In this document: positions 16,106 through 25,449 of the stretch, piece by piece
Position numbering within the stretch: the first letter of the stretch is position 1
Layout: every line of letters starts with the position of its first letter
NCBI RefSeq assembly: GCF_013359595.1
Contig: NZ_JABFMP010000007.1
Location: forward strand, 62,001-126,000
Reading direction: 5' to 3'
Source of the DNA: Pseudomonas sp. C1C7
GTDB taxonomy: Bacteria > Pseudomonadota > Gammaproteobacteria > Pseudomonadales > Pseudomonadaceae
Length of the DNA stretch: 64,000 nucleotides
Position numbers and translations under genes: made by a program
The notes under the pieces: model-generated
Told to the model about the DNA's origin: nothing
Database searches by the model: none
What the model saw: only the letters and a program-made list of their open reading frames with translations

Positions 16106-18100
16106 ATGAGTGCATCGTCCCTTCCTGCCAGCGGCCTGGTCCGCATGAACCCTCCGGTTTTCTGGTTCTCCGCGAGTTTCATCCTGCTGTTCGGCGTCGT
16201 CGTCATGGCCATGCCTGAACAGGCCGGCGCCTGGCTTCTGGCGGCGCAGAATTGGGCGGCCAACACGGTTGGCTGGTATTACCTGCTGGCGATGACCCTG
16301 TATCTGGTCTTCGTGGTGGTCACCGCGTTATCGGGCTACGGCAAGATAAAACTCGGTGCCGACCACGACGAGCCCGAATTCAGTTACCTGTCCTGGGCCG
16401 GCATGCTGTTCGCCGCCGGGATCAGCATCACCCTGTTTTTCTTCTGCGTGTCCGAACCCCTGACCCACATGCTCCAGCCGCCCCAAGGTGAGGCGGGCAC
16501 GCCGGCCGCCGCGCGTCAGGCCATGCAGATCCTGTTTCTTCACTGGGGTCTGCACGGCTGGGGCGTGTTCGCCTTCGTCGGCATGGCGCTGGCCTACTGC
16601 GCCTACCGGCACAACCTGCCGCTGGCCCTGCGCTCGGCGCTGTACCCGCTGATCGGCAAGCGCATCAATGGCCCCATCGGTTACGCCGTGGACGGCTTCG
16701 GCATCATCGCCACGGTGTTCGGCCTGGGCGCCGACATGGGCTTTGGCGTGCTGCACCTCAACTCGGGTCTGGACTACCTGTTCGGCATCGCCCACACCCA
16801 GTGGATTCAGGTCGGCCTGATCACGCTGATGATGGGCGCGGCGATCATCGTCGCCGTGTCCGGGGTCGACAAGGGCGTGCGGGTGATGTCCGACATCAAC
16901 ATGCTGCTGGCCTGCGCGCTGCTGCTGTTCGTGCTGTTCGCCGGCCCCACGCAGCATCTGCTCAACACCCTGATCCAGAACCTGGGCGATTATCTTGGCG
17001 CCTTGCCGATGAAGAGTTTCGACCTCTACGCCTACGACAAACCCAGCGACTGGCTGGGCGGCTGGACCGTGTTTTACTGGGCCTGGTGGATCGCTTGGTC
17101 GCCGTTCGTGGGCCTGTTCATCGCGCGGATTTCCCGAGGCCGGACCATCCGCGAATTCGTCTTCGGCGTGCTGCTGATTCCGCTGGGTTTCACCCTGGCG
17201 TGGATGTCGATCTTCGGTGACAGCGCCATCGATCAGGTGCTCAATCACGGCATGTCGGCGCTGGGCATGTCGGCCATCGACAACCCGTCGATGACCCTCT
17301 ACCTGCTGCTGGAAACCTACCCCTGGAGCAAGACCGTGATCGCAGTCACGGTGTTCATCAGCTTCGTGTTTTTCGTCACCTCCGCCGACTCCGGCACCGT
17401 GGTCTTGTCGACGCTCTCGGCCAAGGGTGGCAACCCCGATGAAGACGGCCCGAAATGGTTGCGGGTGTTCTGGGGCGCGATGACGGCGCTGGTCACCAGT
17501 GCGCTGCTGTTCTCCGGCAGCATCGATGCGCTGAAGTCGGCGGTGGTGCTGACCTCGCTGCCGTTCTCGCTGATTTTGCTGTCGATGATGTGGGGCCTGC
17601 ACAAGGCGTTTTACCTGGAGTCGCAAAAGCAGATCGCGCAGCTGCATTCGCTGGCGCCGGTGTCCGGCGCGCGACGCGGTGGCTGGCGTCAGCGCTTGAG
17701 TCAGGCGGTGCATTTCCCTTCGCGGGACGAGGTGTACCGCTTCATGGAAAGCACCGTGCGTCCGGCGATCGATGAAGTCTCTGCGGTGTTTGTCGAAAAG
17801 GGCTTGAGCGTGGTCACGGTGCCGGATCCGGCCCATGACAGCGTCAGCCTGGAGATTGGCCATGGTGACCAGCATCCGTTCATCTATCAGGTGCAGATGC
17901 GCGGCTATTTCACCCCTTCGTTCGCCCGTGGCGGCATGGGCTCCAAGCAGCTCAACAACCGCCGTTACTACCGGGCCGAGGTGCATTTGAGCGAGGGCAG
18001 TCAGGATTACGATCTGGTGGGGTACAGCAAGGAGCAGGTGATCAACGACATCCTCGATCAATACGAGCGGCACATGCAGTTTCTGCATCTGGTGCGTTGA
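16106..18100 (+). CDS. betT: choline transporter, BCCT family
   Basis: This 664-residue secondary transporter of the betaine/choline/carnitine family has about 12 membrane helices within residues 15-505, followed by a ~150-residue cytoplasmic tail. The BCCT signature is visible near residue 318 as WTVFYWAWWIAWSPF, followed by ARISRGRTIREF. The long C-terminal tail is characteristic of BetT-type proton-coupled choline transporters, where it takes part in osmotic activation. Imported choline can serve as osmoprotectant precursor or carbon source. GAGGTG lies 12 bases before the ATG, and a BetI-like site in the leader supports the choline assignment. Confidence 0.9.
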   Translation: MSASSLPASGLVRMNPPVFWFSASFILLFGVVVMAMPEQAGAWLLAAQNWAANTVGWYYLLAMTLYLVFVVVTALSGYGKIKLGADHDEPEFSYLSWAGMLFAAGISITLFFFCVSEPLTHMLQPPQGEAGTPAAARQAMQILFLHWGLHGWGVFAFVGMALAYCAYRHNLPLALRSALYPLIGKRINGPIGYAVDGFGIIATVFGLGADMGFGVLHLNSGLDYLFGIAHTQWIQVGLITLMMGAAIIVAVSGVDKGVRVMSDINMLLACALLLFVLFAGPTQHLLNTLIQNLGDYLGALPMKSFDLYAYDKPSDWLGGWTVFYWAWWIAWSPFVGLFIARISRGRTIREFVFGVLLIPLGFTLAWMSIFGDSAIDQVLNHGMSALGMSAIDNPSMTLYLLLETYPWSKTVIAVTVFISFVFFVTSADSGTVVLSTLSAKGGNPDEDGPKWLRVFWGAMTALVTSALLFSGSIDALKSAVVLTSLPFSLILLSMMWGLHKAFYLESQKQIAQLHSLAPVSGARRGGWRQRLSQAVHFPSRDEVYRFMESTVRPAIDEVSAVFVEKGLSVVTVPDPAHDSVSLEIGHGDQHPFIYQVQMRGYFTPSFARGGMGSKQLNNRRYYRAEVHLSEGSQDYDLVGYSKEQVINDILDQYERHMQFLHLVR

Positions 18101-18103
18101 TCG

Positions 18104-18364
18104 CTATGTGTCGGTGGTCAGCACCATGAACAGCACCAGCGCCGCCACCGGCACGCCGAACACCGCGCTGCCGACCGCCAGCTCCGTGCCCAGGGGCTGG
18201 CCGGCATGCACCATGCCCACCGCGCCATTGATCAGGGTCAGCGCCAGCCACAGCACGATGAAGCAGTAGGCCAGGGTCTGGCGGGTGAAGCCGATCTTCT
18301 CGCCGATGTAGAGCATCAGCGCCAGGAGGATGAGGCCGAAGGTGATGATGATGGTGGTGTGCAT
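18104..18364 (-). CDS. small membrane protein of unknown function
   Basis: This 86-residue protein consists almost entirely of three hydrophobic segments (about residues 4-20, 32-52 and 62-82) joined by short polar loops, with GEKIGFTRQ between the first two. No family is recognised. Its stop lies only 3 bases from the betT stop on the opposite strand, so the two genes converge with no room for a terminator. The ATG at 18364 has AGGA about 11 bases upstream. A REPIN separates it from the short-chain dehydrogenase gene upstream on the same strand. Confidence 0.7.
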   Translation of the reverse strand: MHTTIIITFGLILLALMLYIGEKIGFTRQTLAYCFIVLWLALTLINGAVGMVHAGQPLGTELAVGSAVFGVPVAALVLFMVLTTDT

Positions 18365-18403
18365 GGTGGGTGTTGTCCTGCAGTTTTGTAGTGCATGTCA
18401 GAC

Positions 18404-18475
18404 CGCCTTCGCGGGCAAGCCTCGCTCCTGCGCAATGCACCATCTGTAGGAGCGAGGCTTGCCCGCGAAAGCGGT
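18404..18475. repeat. REPIN, class B variant (cgggcaagcctcgctcc)
   Basis: The arms, about 18404-18430 and 18446-18475, form an inverted pair of the ttcgcgggcaagcctcgctc core. Pairing extends outward into ccgc/gcgg. The loop is about 15 bases. Confidence 0.8.
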
Positions 18476-18505
18476 TTCACTGATTCACCGCTATCCAAAG
18501 CTTAG

Positions 18506-19246
18506 TTAAACCAACCCACCATTGACCCGCAAAATCTGCCCATTGACCCACCCCGACTCCGGCCCCGCCAGAAAGGACACCACCCGGGCGATATCCTCAG
18601 GCTGCCCGAGACGCTCCAGCGGAGGCATTTTGGCGAGGGTCTGGATCTGTTCCTCGCTCTTGCCATGCAGGAACAGCTCGGTCGCCACCGGCCCCGGCGC
18701 CACCGCGTTGACCGTGATATCGCGCCCGCGCATTTCCTTGGCGAACACCTGGGTCAGCGATTCCACCGCCGCCTTGCTGGCGATGTACACCGCATAACCG
18801 GGCAGGTTCATGCCCACGGTACTGCTGGAAAAATTGATGATCCGCCCGCCGTTGTTCAAACGCGTTGCCGCCTCGCGCAAGGTGTTGAACGTACCTCGCG
18901 CATGGATGTTGAAAGTCTGTTCGAACAGCTCGTCGGTGTGCTGCGCCAGCGGCATGACTTTGAGGATGCCGGCGTTGTTCACCAGCACATCGATCTTGCC
19001 CAGCTGCGTTTCCGTCTCCTCGAACAGGCGCCGCACGTCCTCGGCATTGGCCACGTCGGCCTTGATCGCTATGGCCCGATGGCCAGCCTGACGCAACTCC
19101 ACCACCAATTTCGAAGCTTCGCTGGCGCTGTTGGCGTAGTTGATGGCAACGGCGAAACCTTCGCTGGCCAGCTGTTTGGCGATGACCGCACCAATGCCAC
19201 GGGAGGCGCCGGTTACGAGGGCAACCTTGGAGTCTTGAGTCGTCAT
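18506..19246 (-). CDS. short-chain dehydrogenase/reductase
   Basis: This 246-residue classical SDR has the cofactor loop TGASRGIG at 12-19, NNAG at 90-93, a catalytic Ser near 141, Tyr154 and Lys158 (YxxxK). The arginine in SRG and the absence of an acidic residue after beta-2 favour NADP(H). The C-terminal NGQILRVNGGLV is typical of 3-oxoacyl-ACP-reductase-like members, but the substrate cannot be read. It is divergent from a LysR-type regulator gene across 133 bases, a common arrangement in which the regulator controls the reductase. Confidence 0.88.
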   Translation of the reverse strand: MTTQDSKVALVTGASRGIGAVIAKQLASEGFAVAINYANSASEASKLVVELRQAGHRAIAIKADVANAEDVRRLFEETETQLGKIDVLVNNAGILKVMPLAQHTDELFEQTFNIHARGTFNTLREAATRLNNGGRIINFSSSTVGMNLPGYAVYIASKAAVESLTQVFAKEMRGRDITVNAVAPGPVATELFLHGKSEEQIQTLAKMPPLERLGQPEDIARVVSFLAGPESGWVNGQILRVNGGLV

Positions 19247-19379
19247 GTCTTGAGTTCCTGATGTGGCTTCTTGAAGGGGTGAGCGAAGCCAATTTCACAT
19301 GTTTACTCCGGCCGATAAATGCACGAGAGTTGCCTTGACTGTTCAATAATCGCCAACAATCGAGCGTCGGGAGATCAGC

Positions 19380-20270
19380 GTGGATCAGGTCAAAGCGATG
19401 AAGGTCTTCGTGCGCATCTACGAGCGCAGCAGTTTCACCCTGGCGGCGCTGGACCTGGACCTGCCGCGCGCAACCCTGACCCACACCCTGAACCAGTTCG
19501 AGGCCTGGCTCGGCACGCGCCTGCTGGAACGCAGCACGCGCAAGGTGCGCCCGACACTCGATGGCGAGGCCTATTACCAGCGCTGCGTGCAGTTGCTCGC
19601 CGAACTGGAAGAAGCCGAACTGGCCTTTCGCAGCGTCGCGCCCAAAGGCCGCCTGCGGGTTGACCTGCACGGCACCCTGGCCCGGCATTTCGTCATTCCC
19701 GCGCTGCCGCAATTCATGGCGCGCTACCCCGACATCGAACTGTCCATCAGCGAAGCCGATCGCCTGGTCGACCTGATCGCCGAAGGCGTCGACTGCGTGC
19801 TGCGCGCCGGTACCCTGAGCGACTCGGCGCTGATCGGCAAACGCGTCGCCAGCCTGCGCCAGATCACCTGCGCCAGCCCTGCCTATCTGCGCAAACACGG
19901 CGAACCGAAAACCCTCGACGACCTGAAAAACCACCGCGCCGTGAACTACGTGTCCCGCACCGACGGCAAGGTGTTCCCCTTCGAATTCATAGTCGACAGC
20001 GAACTCAAGCAAGTGCCCATCGACAGCGCCATGTCGGTATTCGGCGCCGAAATCTACGCCGCCTCCGCCATCGCCGGCCTGGGCCTCATCCAATGCCCCC
20101 ACTACCGAATGGAATCCCAGATCGCCCAGGGCCTGATCAAGGAAATCCTCCCCAACACCCCACCCCCACCCATGCCGGTCTCGGTGCTGTACCCCCACAA
20201 CCGACACATGTCGCCACGGGTTCGGGTGTTCGTGGATTGGTTGGGGGAGGTGTTTGCGCAGGCGCGATAA
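19380..20270 (+). CDS. LysR-family transcriptional regulator
   Basis: This 296-residue regulator has an N-terminal winged helix-turn-helix (about residues 1-60; SSFTLAALDLDLPRATLTHTLNQFE) and a type 2 periplasmic-binding-like effector domain. The GTG at 19380 is taken as start because the DNA-binding domain needs these residues; an ATG seven codons in would clip it. It belongs to the CrgA/AaeR-like subfamily by its GRLRVDLHGTLARHFVIPALPQF linker. It is divergent from the SDR gene and probably regulates it through the shared 133-base gap. The stop is 5 bases before a REPIN. Confidence 0.88.
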   Translation: MDQVKAMKVFVRIYERSSFTLAALDLDLPRATLTHTLNQFEAWLGTRLLERSTRKVRPTLDGEAYYQRCVQLLAELEEAELAFRSVAPKGRLRVDLHGTLARHFVIPALPQFMARYPDIELSISEADRLVDLIAEGVDCVLRAGTLSDSALIGKRVASLRQITCASPAYLRKHGEPKTLDDLKNHRAVNYVSRTDGKVFPFEFIVDSELKQVPIDSAMSVFGAEIYAASAIAGLGLIQCPHYRMESQIAQGLIKEILPNTPPPPMPVSVLYPHNRHMSPRVRVFVDWLGEVFAQAR

Positions 20271-20274
20271 AGAT

Positions 20275-20352
20275 CAAAAGATCGCAGCCTTCGGCAGCTC
20301 CTACAGGAGAACGCGGACACCTGTAGGAGCTGCCGAAGGCTGCGATCTTTTG
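20275..20352. repeat. REPIN, class A, perfect 33-base arms
   Basis: 20275-20307 is the exact reverse complement of 20320-20352, closing on a 12-base loop. The outer ends give caaaagatcg and cgatcttttg, so the folded RNA resembles a T-tailed terminator in both directions. It begins 5 bases after the LysR stop. Confidence 0.88.
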
Positions 20353-20496
20353 CTTTTGCTCCCACGTGAAAGATGAAATATGTGAAACGTTTCAGCAATT
20401 AGTCGAGTCAGAGGTTTTTTGGTGTTTGTCCGGGCGTATGCTGGGCGACTGGCGAAGCAGTCGAGACCAGGTTCAAGACAGACAAGAGAGGATTCG

Positions 20497-21534
20497 ATGA
20501 CTTACACCGCTGCCGAAAATCGCTACGACTCCATTCCCTACCGCCGCGTCGGTCGCAGCGGTCTGGTGCTGCCGGCGCTGTCCCTGGGCCTGTGGCACAA
20601 CTTCGGCGACAGCACGCCGATCGCCACCCAGCGGGCGCTGTTGCGCACGGCGTTCGATCTGGGGATCAACCATTTCGACCTGGCCAACAACTACGGGCCG
20701 CCCTACGGCAGCGCCGAGATCAATTTCGGCCGTTTGCTGCGCGAGGATTTCAAGCAGTACCGCGATGAGCTGATCATCTCCAGCAAGGCCGGTTGGGACA
20801 TGTGGCCCGGGCCTTACGGGCAGGGCGGCGGGTCGCGCAAATATGTGCTGGCCAGCCTCGACCAGAGCCTGCAGCGCCTGGGCCTGGACTATGTGGACAT
20901 TTTCTACTCGCACCGTTTCGACCCGGACACCCCGCTGGAAGAAACCGCCAGCGCCCTGGCCACGGCGGTGCAGCAGGGCAAGGCGCTGTACATCGGCATC
21001 TCGTCGTACTCCGGGGTCAAAACCCGCGAGATAGCCGCGCTGTTGAAGGAGTGGAAAGTGCCGCTGCTGATCCATCAGCCGGCCTACAACCTGCTCAATC
21101 GCTGGGTGGAAAAGGACCTGCTGGATGTCACTGATGAACTCGGCACCGGGGTGATTGCCTTCACGCCGCTGGCGCAGGGGTTGCTGACGGACAAATACCT
21201 GAACGGCGTACCGGCGGATGCGCGGGTCAATCGTCCGGGCGGTGGTTCATTGCAGGCCTCGCACCTGTCCGAAGCCAACATTGCTCACGTTCGAGCCTTG
21301 AACGAAATCGCCAAGCGTCGCGGCCAGAGCCTGGCGCAACTGGCACTGGCCTGGACCCTGCGTGACCCGCGAGTGACCTCGGCACTGATCGGCGCGAGCC
21401 GGCCGGAGCAGATTGTCGAGAACGTCGGGGCGTTGAAGAACTTGAGCTTCAGCGTTGAGGAGCTGGCAGAGATTGACCGGTTTGCCCGGGAGGGTGGGAT
21501 CAATCTTTGGGAGAAGCCTTCGATGGCGGAGTGA
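20497..21534 (+). CDS. aldo/keto reductase, YghZ family
   Basis: This NADPH-dependent aldehyde reductase has 346 residues from the ATG at 20497; AGAGAGGA lies just upstream. The AKR catalytic tetrad is D61, Y66, K97 and H138 (FDLANNYG, SSKAGW, FYSHRFD). Length and the YGQGGGSRKYVLASLDQSLQ segment match the YghZ/L-glyceraldehyde-3-phosphate reductase group (AKR14), which also includes Kv-beta-like proteins. It is monocistronic and ends in a clear intrinsic terminator (21559-21595). Confidence 0.88.
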   Translation: MTYTAAENRYDSIPYRRVGRSGLVLPALSLGLWHNFGDSTPIATQRALLRTAFDLGINHFDLANNYGPPYGSAEINFGRLLREDFKQYRDELIISSKAGWDMWPGPYGQGGGSRKYVLASLDQSLQRLGLDYVDIFYSHRFDPDTPLEETASALATAVQQGKALYIGISSYSGVKTREIAALLKEWKVPLLIHQPAYNLLNRWVEKDLLDVTDELGTGVIAFTPLAQGLLTDKYLNGVPADARVNRPGGGSLQASHLSEANIAHVRALNEIAKRRGQSLAQLALAWTLRDPRVTSALIGASRPEQIVENVGALKNLSFSVEELAEIDRFAREGGINLWEKPSMAE

Positions 21535-21558
21535 GTTCGTCTGGCGACAAAGACAAAT

Positions 21559-21595
21559 CAGGCCCCTTCACGTCGTGAAGGGGCCTGAATTTTTA
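21559..21595 (+). terminator. intrinsic terminator after the aldo/keto reductase gene
   Basis: The GC-rich inverted repeat caggccccttcacg / cgtgaaggggcctg spans 21559-21587 and is followed by aattttta. It lies 25 bases after the stop codon. Confidence 0.85.
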
Positions 21596-21645
21596 TATGG
21601 CTGTGTTTTTGTACAGGTCGCCAGGCGGGCGGTGTGAGCCTGGAA

Positions 21646-22488
21646 TTATCGAAAAAACGGCACATCCCCCAACACCGTAGCCCGCTGCATCACCCGCCGC
21701 GCCGGGCGGTAGTCGTCCACGGCGTAATGCTGGGTCACGCGGTTGTCCCAGAAGGCGATGTCGTCTTGCTGCCAGCGCCAGCGGATCGTGAATTCCGGGC
21801 GGGTGGTGTGGGCGAACAGGTATTTCAGAATCGCGTCGCTCTCGGTTTCCGACAGTTCGTTGATCTTCGACGTGAAGCCCTCATTGACGAACAGCGAGCG
21901 GCGTCCGCTCACCGGATGTGTGCGGATGACCGGGTGCGACAGCGGCGGATTCTTGCGCCGTGCCTCTTCCCATTGCGCAAGCGCCTCGGGGGAGTTGCCG
22001 TAGCGCTCCAGCGGGAAGGAGCGGGTGAAGTCGTGGGTGGCGGTCAGGCCTTCGAGCAGGGTTTTCATCGGGGCGGACAAGGCTTCGTACGCGGCGATGC
22101 CACTGGCCCAAAGGGTGTCGCCGCCATACTCCGGCAGGAGCTTGGCGCTGAGCACCGCGCCCAGGGCCGGGGTCGGCAGGAAGGTCACGTCGGTGTGCCA
22201 GATCGCGTTGTCGCGCACGTCGGTGACGGCGGTATCGAGGATCAGGATTTGCGGCTGCTCCGGCACGTTCGGGTAGATCGGGTGAATGTGCAGATCACCG
22301 AAGTTGGCGGCGAAACGCGCCTGCTGTTGCGGGGTGATCGGCTGGTTGCGCAAGAACAGCACCTGATGCTTGAGCAGCGCCTGCTCGATGGCATCGCGCT
22401 GTTCCAGATTCAGTGGCTGGCTGATGTCGACGCCGCTGATCTGCGCGCCGAGGGCGGGGCTCAAGGGGGTGATGCTGAGAGTGCTCAT
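21646..22488 (-). CDS. tauD: taurine dioxygenase
   Basis: This Fe(II)/2-oxoglutarate-dependent dioxygenase converts taurine to sulfite and aminoacetaldehyde. It has 280 residues from the ATG at 22488 ([10 protein letters not shown]); an ATG seven codons upstream is less likely. The iron triad is H98, D100 (IWHTDVTF) and H254, with the 2-oxoglutarate arginine at R269, each one position earlier than in E. coli TauD (H99, D101, H255, R270). It is the last gene of tauABCD but is separated from tauC by 137 bases containing a REPIN. Confidence 0.93.
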   Translation of the reverse strand: MSTLSITPLSPALGAQISGVDISQPLNLEQRDAIEQALLKHQVLFLRNQPITPQQQARFAANFGDLHIHPIYPNVPEQPQILILDTAVTDVRDNAIWHTDVTFLPTPALGAVLSAKLLPEYGGDTLWASGIAAYEALSAPMKTLLEGLTATHDFTRSFPLERYGNSPEALAQWEEARRKNPPLSHPVIRTHPVSGRRSLFVNEGFTSKINELSETESDAILKYLFAHTTRPEFTIRWRWQQDDIAFWDNRVTQHYAVDDYRPARRVMQRATVLGDVPFFR

Positions 22489-22510
22489 GGACGTTCTCTT
22501 CAATTTCATT

Positions 22511-22603
22511 CTGTAGGAGCCGAGCTTGCTCGCGATGGCGGTGGTCCAGTCACAGGAGTGTGGTCTGACAGTCTGCTATCGCGAGCAAGCTCGGCTCCTA
22601 CAG
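22511..22603. repeat. REPIN, class C (cgagcttgctcgcgat) between tauC and tauD
   Basis: Perfect 26-base arms (22511-22536 and 22578-22603) flank a 41-base loop. The element interrupts an otherwise tightly packed operon. Confidence 0.88.
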
Positions 22604-22625
22604 TGGGGAGTTCAGTGATCGATGA

Positions 22626-23459
22626 TTAATGCGCTTGGCCATGCCACGGCACCAGTTTTCGCTGCAGGGCGCGCAGGCCCATTTCCATGGCGAAGGCGAT
22701 CAGGGCGATGACCAGGATGCCCAGCACCACCACATCGGTGACCAGGAACTGCGCGGCCGACTGCACCATGAAACCCAAGCCGCTGGTGGCGGCGATCAGT
22801 TCGGCGGCGACCAGGGTCGACCAGCCCACCCCCAGGCCAATGCGCACGCCGGTCAAAATGTCCGGCAGGGCGCTTGGCAGAATCACATGGCGAATCAACT
22901 GCGCGCGGGTCGCTCCCAGGGACTGCGCGGCGCGCAATTTCGCCGGGTCGACGGTGCGCACGCCGGTGGCAGTGGCGATGGCAATCGGGGCGAAAATCGC
23001 GAGGTAAATCAGCAGGACTTTCGACAGCTCGCCGATGCCGCACCAGATCACGATCAGCGGCAGATAGGCCAGCGGCGGAATAGGGCGGTAGAACTCGATC
23101 AGCGGATCGAGCACGCCCCGTGCAATGCGGTTGGCGCCGATGGCGATACCCACCGGTATCGCCGTCAGCACTGCAAAACCCAGACCAAGGCCGATGCGAC
23201 TGAGGCTCGCGCCCAGGTGCTGCCACAGGGTCGAGTCCATGTAGCCGGTGGTCGCCAGCAGCCAGCCTTTTTGCACCACGGCGGACGGCGGCGGCAGGAA
23301 CAGTGGCTCGATCAGGCCGCTGGCCGTCACGGCCCACCAGGCGATAACCAGCGCGACCAGCGTCAGCAGGCTGATCCAGCGAATGCTCAGAGGACGGCGT
23401 GACGCCGTCGCGGGAAGGCCGGGCTTTACCGCGGCGACGGGAATTTCATAGCTGCTCAT
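22626..23459 (-). CDS. tauC: taurine ABC transporter permease
   Basis: This 277-residue inner-membrane permease of the SsuC/TauC family has about six membrane segments. The EAA docking loop is visible as [25 protein letters not shown]. Its start overlaps the tauB stop by 4 bases (ATGA). Together with TauA and TauB it imports taurine and related alkanesulfonates; the adjacent tauD favours taurine over the SsuC assignment. Confidence 0.92.
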   Translation of the reverse strand: MSSYEIPVAAVKPGLPATASRRPLSIRWISLLTLVALVIAWWAVTASGLIEPLFLPPPSAVVQKGWLLATTGYMDSTLWQHLGASLSRIGLGLGFAVLTAIPVGIAIGANRIARGVLDPLIEFYRPIPPLAYLPLIVIWCGIGELSKVLLIYLAIFAPIAIATATGVRTVDPAKLRAAQSLGATRAQLIRHVILPSALPDILTGVRIGLGVGWSTLVAAELIAATSGLGFMVQSAAQFLVTDVVVLGILVIALIAFAMEMGLRALQRKLVPWHGQAH

Positions 23460-24250
23460 GCGCGCTCCTGCCGCTGGGCGGCGCTGCGTTGGGAGAACAC
23501 TCGGGCGAGCACGTGTTCACGGGTTTCGATAAAGCGCGGGTCGGACTTGATCGAGCGCGCCGACTCGCCGGCGGCGTAGCGCTGGCCGAAATCCAGTTGC
23601 AGGCGTTCGACGATTTGCCCGGGGTTCGGCGCCAGCAGGATCAGGTCGGTGGCGAGGAACACCGCTTCTTCAATGTCGTGGGTGATCAGGAACACCGGCT
23701 TGGCGGTGCGCCGCCAGACTTGCAGCAGCAGTTGCTGCATCTGTTCGCGGGTAAAGGCATCGAGGGCGCCGAAGGGTTCGTCCATCAGCAACACCCGTGG
23801 GTCGGCGGCGAGGGCGCGGGCCAGGCCGACGCGCTGTTTCTGCCCGCCGGACAGCTGCCAGATACGACGCTGTTCGAACCCGGACAGGTCGACCAGCGAA
23901 AGCATTTCGCGGGCGCGCAGCTCGCGTTTTTCCCGCGCAACGCCTGCCAGCTCAAGGCCGAAACCGACGTTGGCCAGCACGTCCTGCCAGGGCAGCAGGG
24001 CGTCGTCCTGGAACACCACGCCACGTTCGGCGCTCGGTCCTTTGACCGGCACGCCGTCGAGGGTAATGCGCCCGGCGCTGGGTTCGACGAAGCCGGCAAT
24101 CAGGTTCAACAGCGAGGTCTTGCCACTGCCGGACGGGCCGAGGGCAACCAGCAATTGCTGGGGGCCCAGGGTCAGGGAAATGTCCGCCAGCACAGGTGTA
24201 GGGCTGCCGGGGTACTGTGCGCTGATACGCTCCAGCTGTAGCAAGGCCAT
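23456..24250 (-). CDS. tauB: taurine ABC transporter ATP-binding protein
   Basis: This 264-residue nitrate/sulfonate-class ATPase has Walker A GPSGSGKT at 38-45, the signature [15 protein letters not shown] and Walker [17 protein letters not shown], where the FGALD variant is typical of the taurine/nitrate family. It starts 16 bases after the tauA stop and overlaps tauC. Confidence 0.93.
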   Translation of the reverse strand: MALLQLERISAQYPGSPTPVLADISLTLGPQQLLVALGPSGSGKTSLLNLIAGFVEPSAGRITLDGVPVKGPSAERGVVFQDDALLPWQDVLANVGFGLELAGVAREKRELRAREMLSLVDLSGFEQRRIWQLSGGQKQRVGLARALAADPRVLLMDEPFGALDAFTREQMQQLLLQVWRRTAKPVFLITHDIEEAVFLATDLILLAPNPGQIVERLQLDFGQRYAAGESARSIKSDPRFIETREHVLARVFSQRSAAQRQERA

Positions 24251-24266
24251 CGCAGTCAGCTCCCGA

Positions 24267-25244
24267 TCAGTTGGTGATGAACTTGGCGCTGACGTACGGC
24301 GCGTAGTCCGGCAGCACCGCCTCGACCTTGCCTTGCTCCTTGAGGAACACGGCGGTGTCGGTGATGGCCTTGGTGGTGGGGGCGCCGAGGCTGATCACCT
24401 GATCGGCCGCCAGCGGGTAAACGTTGCCTTGCAGCAGCAACGGAATGTCGCTGGCCTTGGCGCCGGAGAGTTTCACCAGCTTGTCGACGTTGGCTTGGTT
24501 GGCGATCCAGGCTTGCGGGTCCTTGCGGTATTCGGCGTAGGCATCCAGCGTGACCTTGGCGAAGGCCGAGACGATTTCCGGGTGCTTCTCGGCGAAATCC
24601 TTGCGCACGATCCAGGCATCGAAGGTCGGCGCGCCGAACTTGGCCAGCTCGCCGGAGGTGATCAGCACTTTGCCGGTTTCCTTGGCGACACCGAGTGCCG
24701 GATCCCAGACATAGGTGGCGTCGATGTCACCGCGTTTCCAGGCGGCGATGATCGCTGGTGGCGCGAGGTTGAGCACGGTGACTTTCGACGGGTCGATGTT
24801 CCAGTGCTTCAGCGCGGCCAGCAGGCTGTAGTGTCCGGTGGACACAAAGGGCACGGCGATCTTCTTGCCGACCAGATCCTGTGGGCCCTTGATCCCGGAA
24901 CCGTCGCGCGCCACCAGGGCTTCGGCGGCACCGATCTGGGTGGCGATGAGGAAGGTTTCCACCGGCACCTTGCGGGTGATGGCGGCGGTCAGCGGGCTGG
25001 AACCGAGGTAACCGATCTGCACGTCACCGGAGGCGATGGCGGCGATGATGTCGGCACCGTTATCGAATTTGCGCCAGCTGATGTCGGCCTTGGTGGCCTT
25101 TTCGTAGGCACCATCGGCCTGGGCGACTTTCGCCGGATCGACGGTGGTCTGGTAGGCGACGGTGACGTCAGCCGCCTGGGCAAGGAAACTCGCCGCAGCC
25201 AGGGAAGCGGCCGCCAGCAAGCGAAGGGGGAAGTGCAGTTTCAT
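24267..25244 (-). CDS. tauA: taurine-binding periplasmic protein
   Basis: This 325-residue receptor of the TauA family has a signal peptide at residues 1-24 ending in LAQAADV. Landmarks are [17 protein letters not shown], the segment [19 protein letters not shown] and the ligand-pocket motif [18 protein letters not shown] lies just upstream of the ATG. It heads the operon; an AT-rich palindrome at 25305-25331 lies 60-90 bases before the start and may bind a sulfur-starvation regulator such as CysB or Cbl. Confidence 0.92.
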   Translation of the reverse strand: MKLHFPLRLLAAASLAAASFLAQAADVTVAYQTTVDPAKVAQADGAYEKATKADISWRKFDNGADIIAAIASGDVQIGYLGSSPLTAAITRKVPVETFLIATQIGAAEALVARDGSGIKGPQDLVGKKIAVPFVSTGHYSLLAALKHWNIDPSKVTVLNLAPPAIIAAWKRGDIDATYVWDPALGVAKETGKVLITSGELAKFGAPTFDAWIVRKDFAEKHPEIVSAFAKVTLDAYAEYRKDPQAWIANQANVDKLVKLSGAKASDIPLLLQGNVYPLAADQVISLGAPTTKAITDTAVFLKEQGKVEAVLPDYAPYVSAKFITN

Positions 25245-25304
25245 GGGGGGAGCTCCTGTCAGGCGACCGAGAGTCGGCGTGAAAGGAGACTAAATGATCT
25301 AAGA

Positions 25305-25331
25305 ATTCGAAAATAAATAACTTTTTCGAAT
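25305..25331. promoter_or_regulatory. AT-rich palindrome upstream of tauA
   Basis: Arms attcgaaaa (25305-25313) and ttttcgaat (25323-25331) are perfect and flank 9 AT-rich bases. It resembles the attagaaaat/attttctaat site before tcyJ. Its distance from the start codon fits a promoter-proximal operator. Confidence 0.45.
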
Positions 25332-25360
25332 GAGCTTATGATCTGAGTAATTTATAGGGC

Positions 25361-25437
25361 AAAAAGACCGCAGCCTTCGGCAGCTCCTGCATTGGAATAC
25401 GTTCCCCTGTAGGAGCTGCCGAAGGCTGCGATCTTTT
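25361..25437. repeat. REPIN, class A
   Basis: The arms 25361-25391 and 25408-25437 pair almost perfectly, the left carrying agaccgcagcc in place of agatcgcagcc. The right arm ends in gatctttt, 13 bases from the gshA stop. Confidence 0.82.
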
Positions 25438-25449
25438 AACCGGCGTGAA

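Noticed and set aside
16328-18088. A 586-codon minus-strand frame opposite betT
   Set aside because: Shadow with an extreme His/Gln/Arg-rich composition; BCCT signature is on the plus strand.
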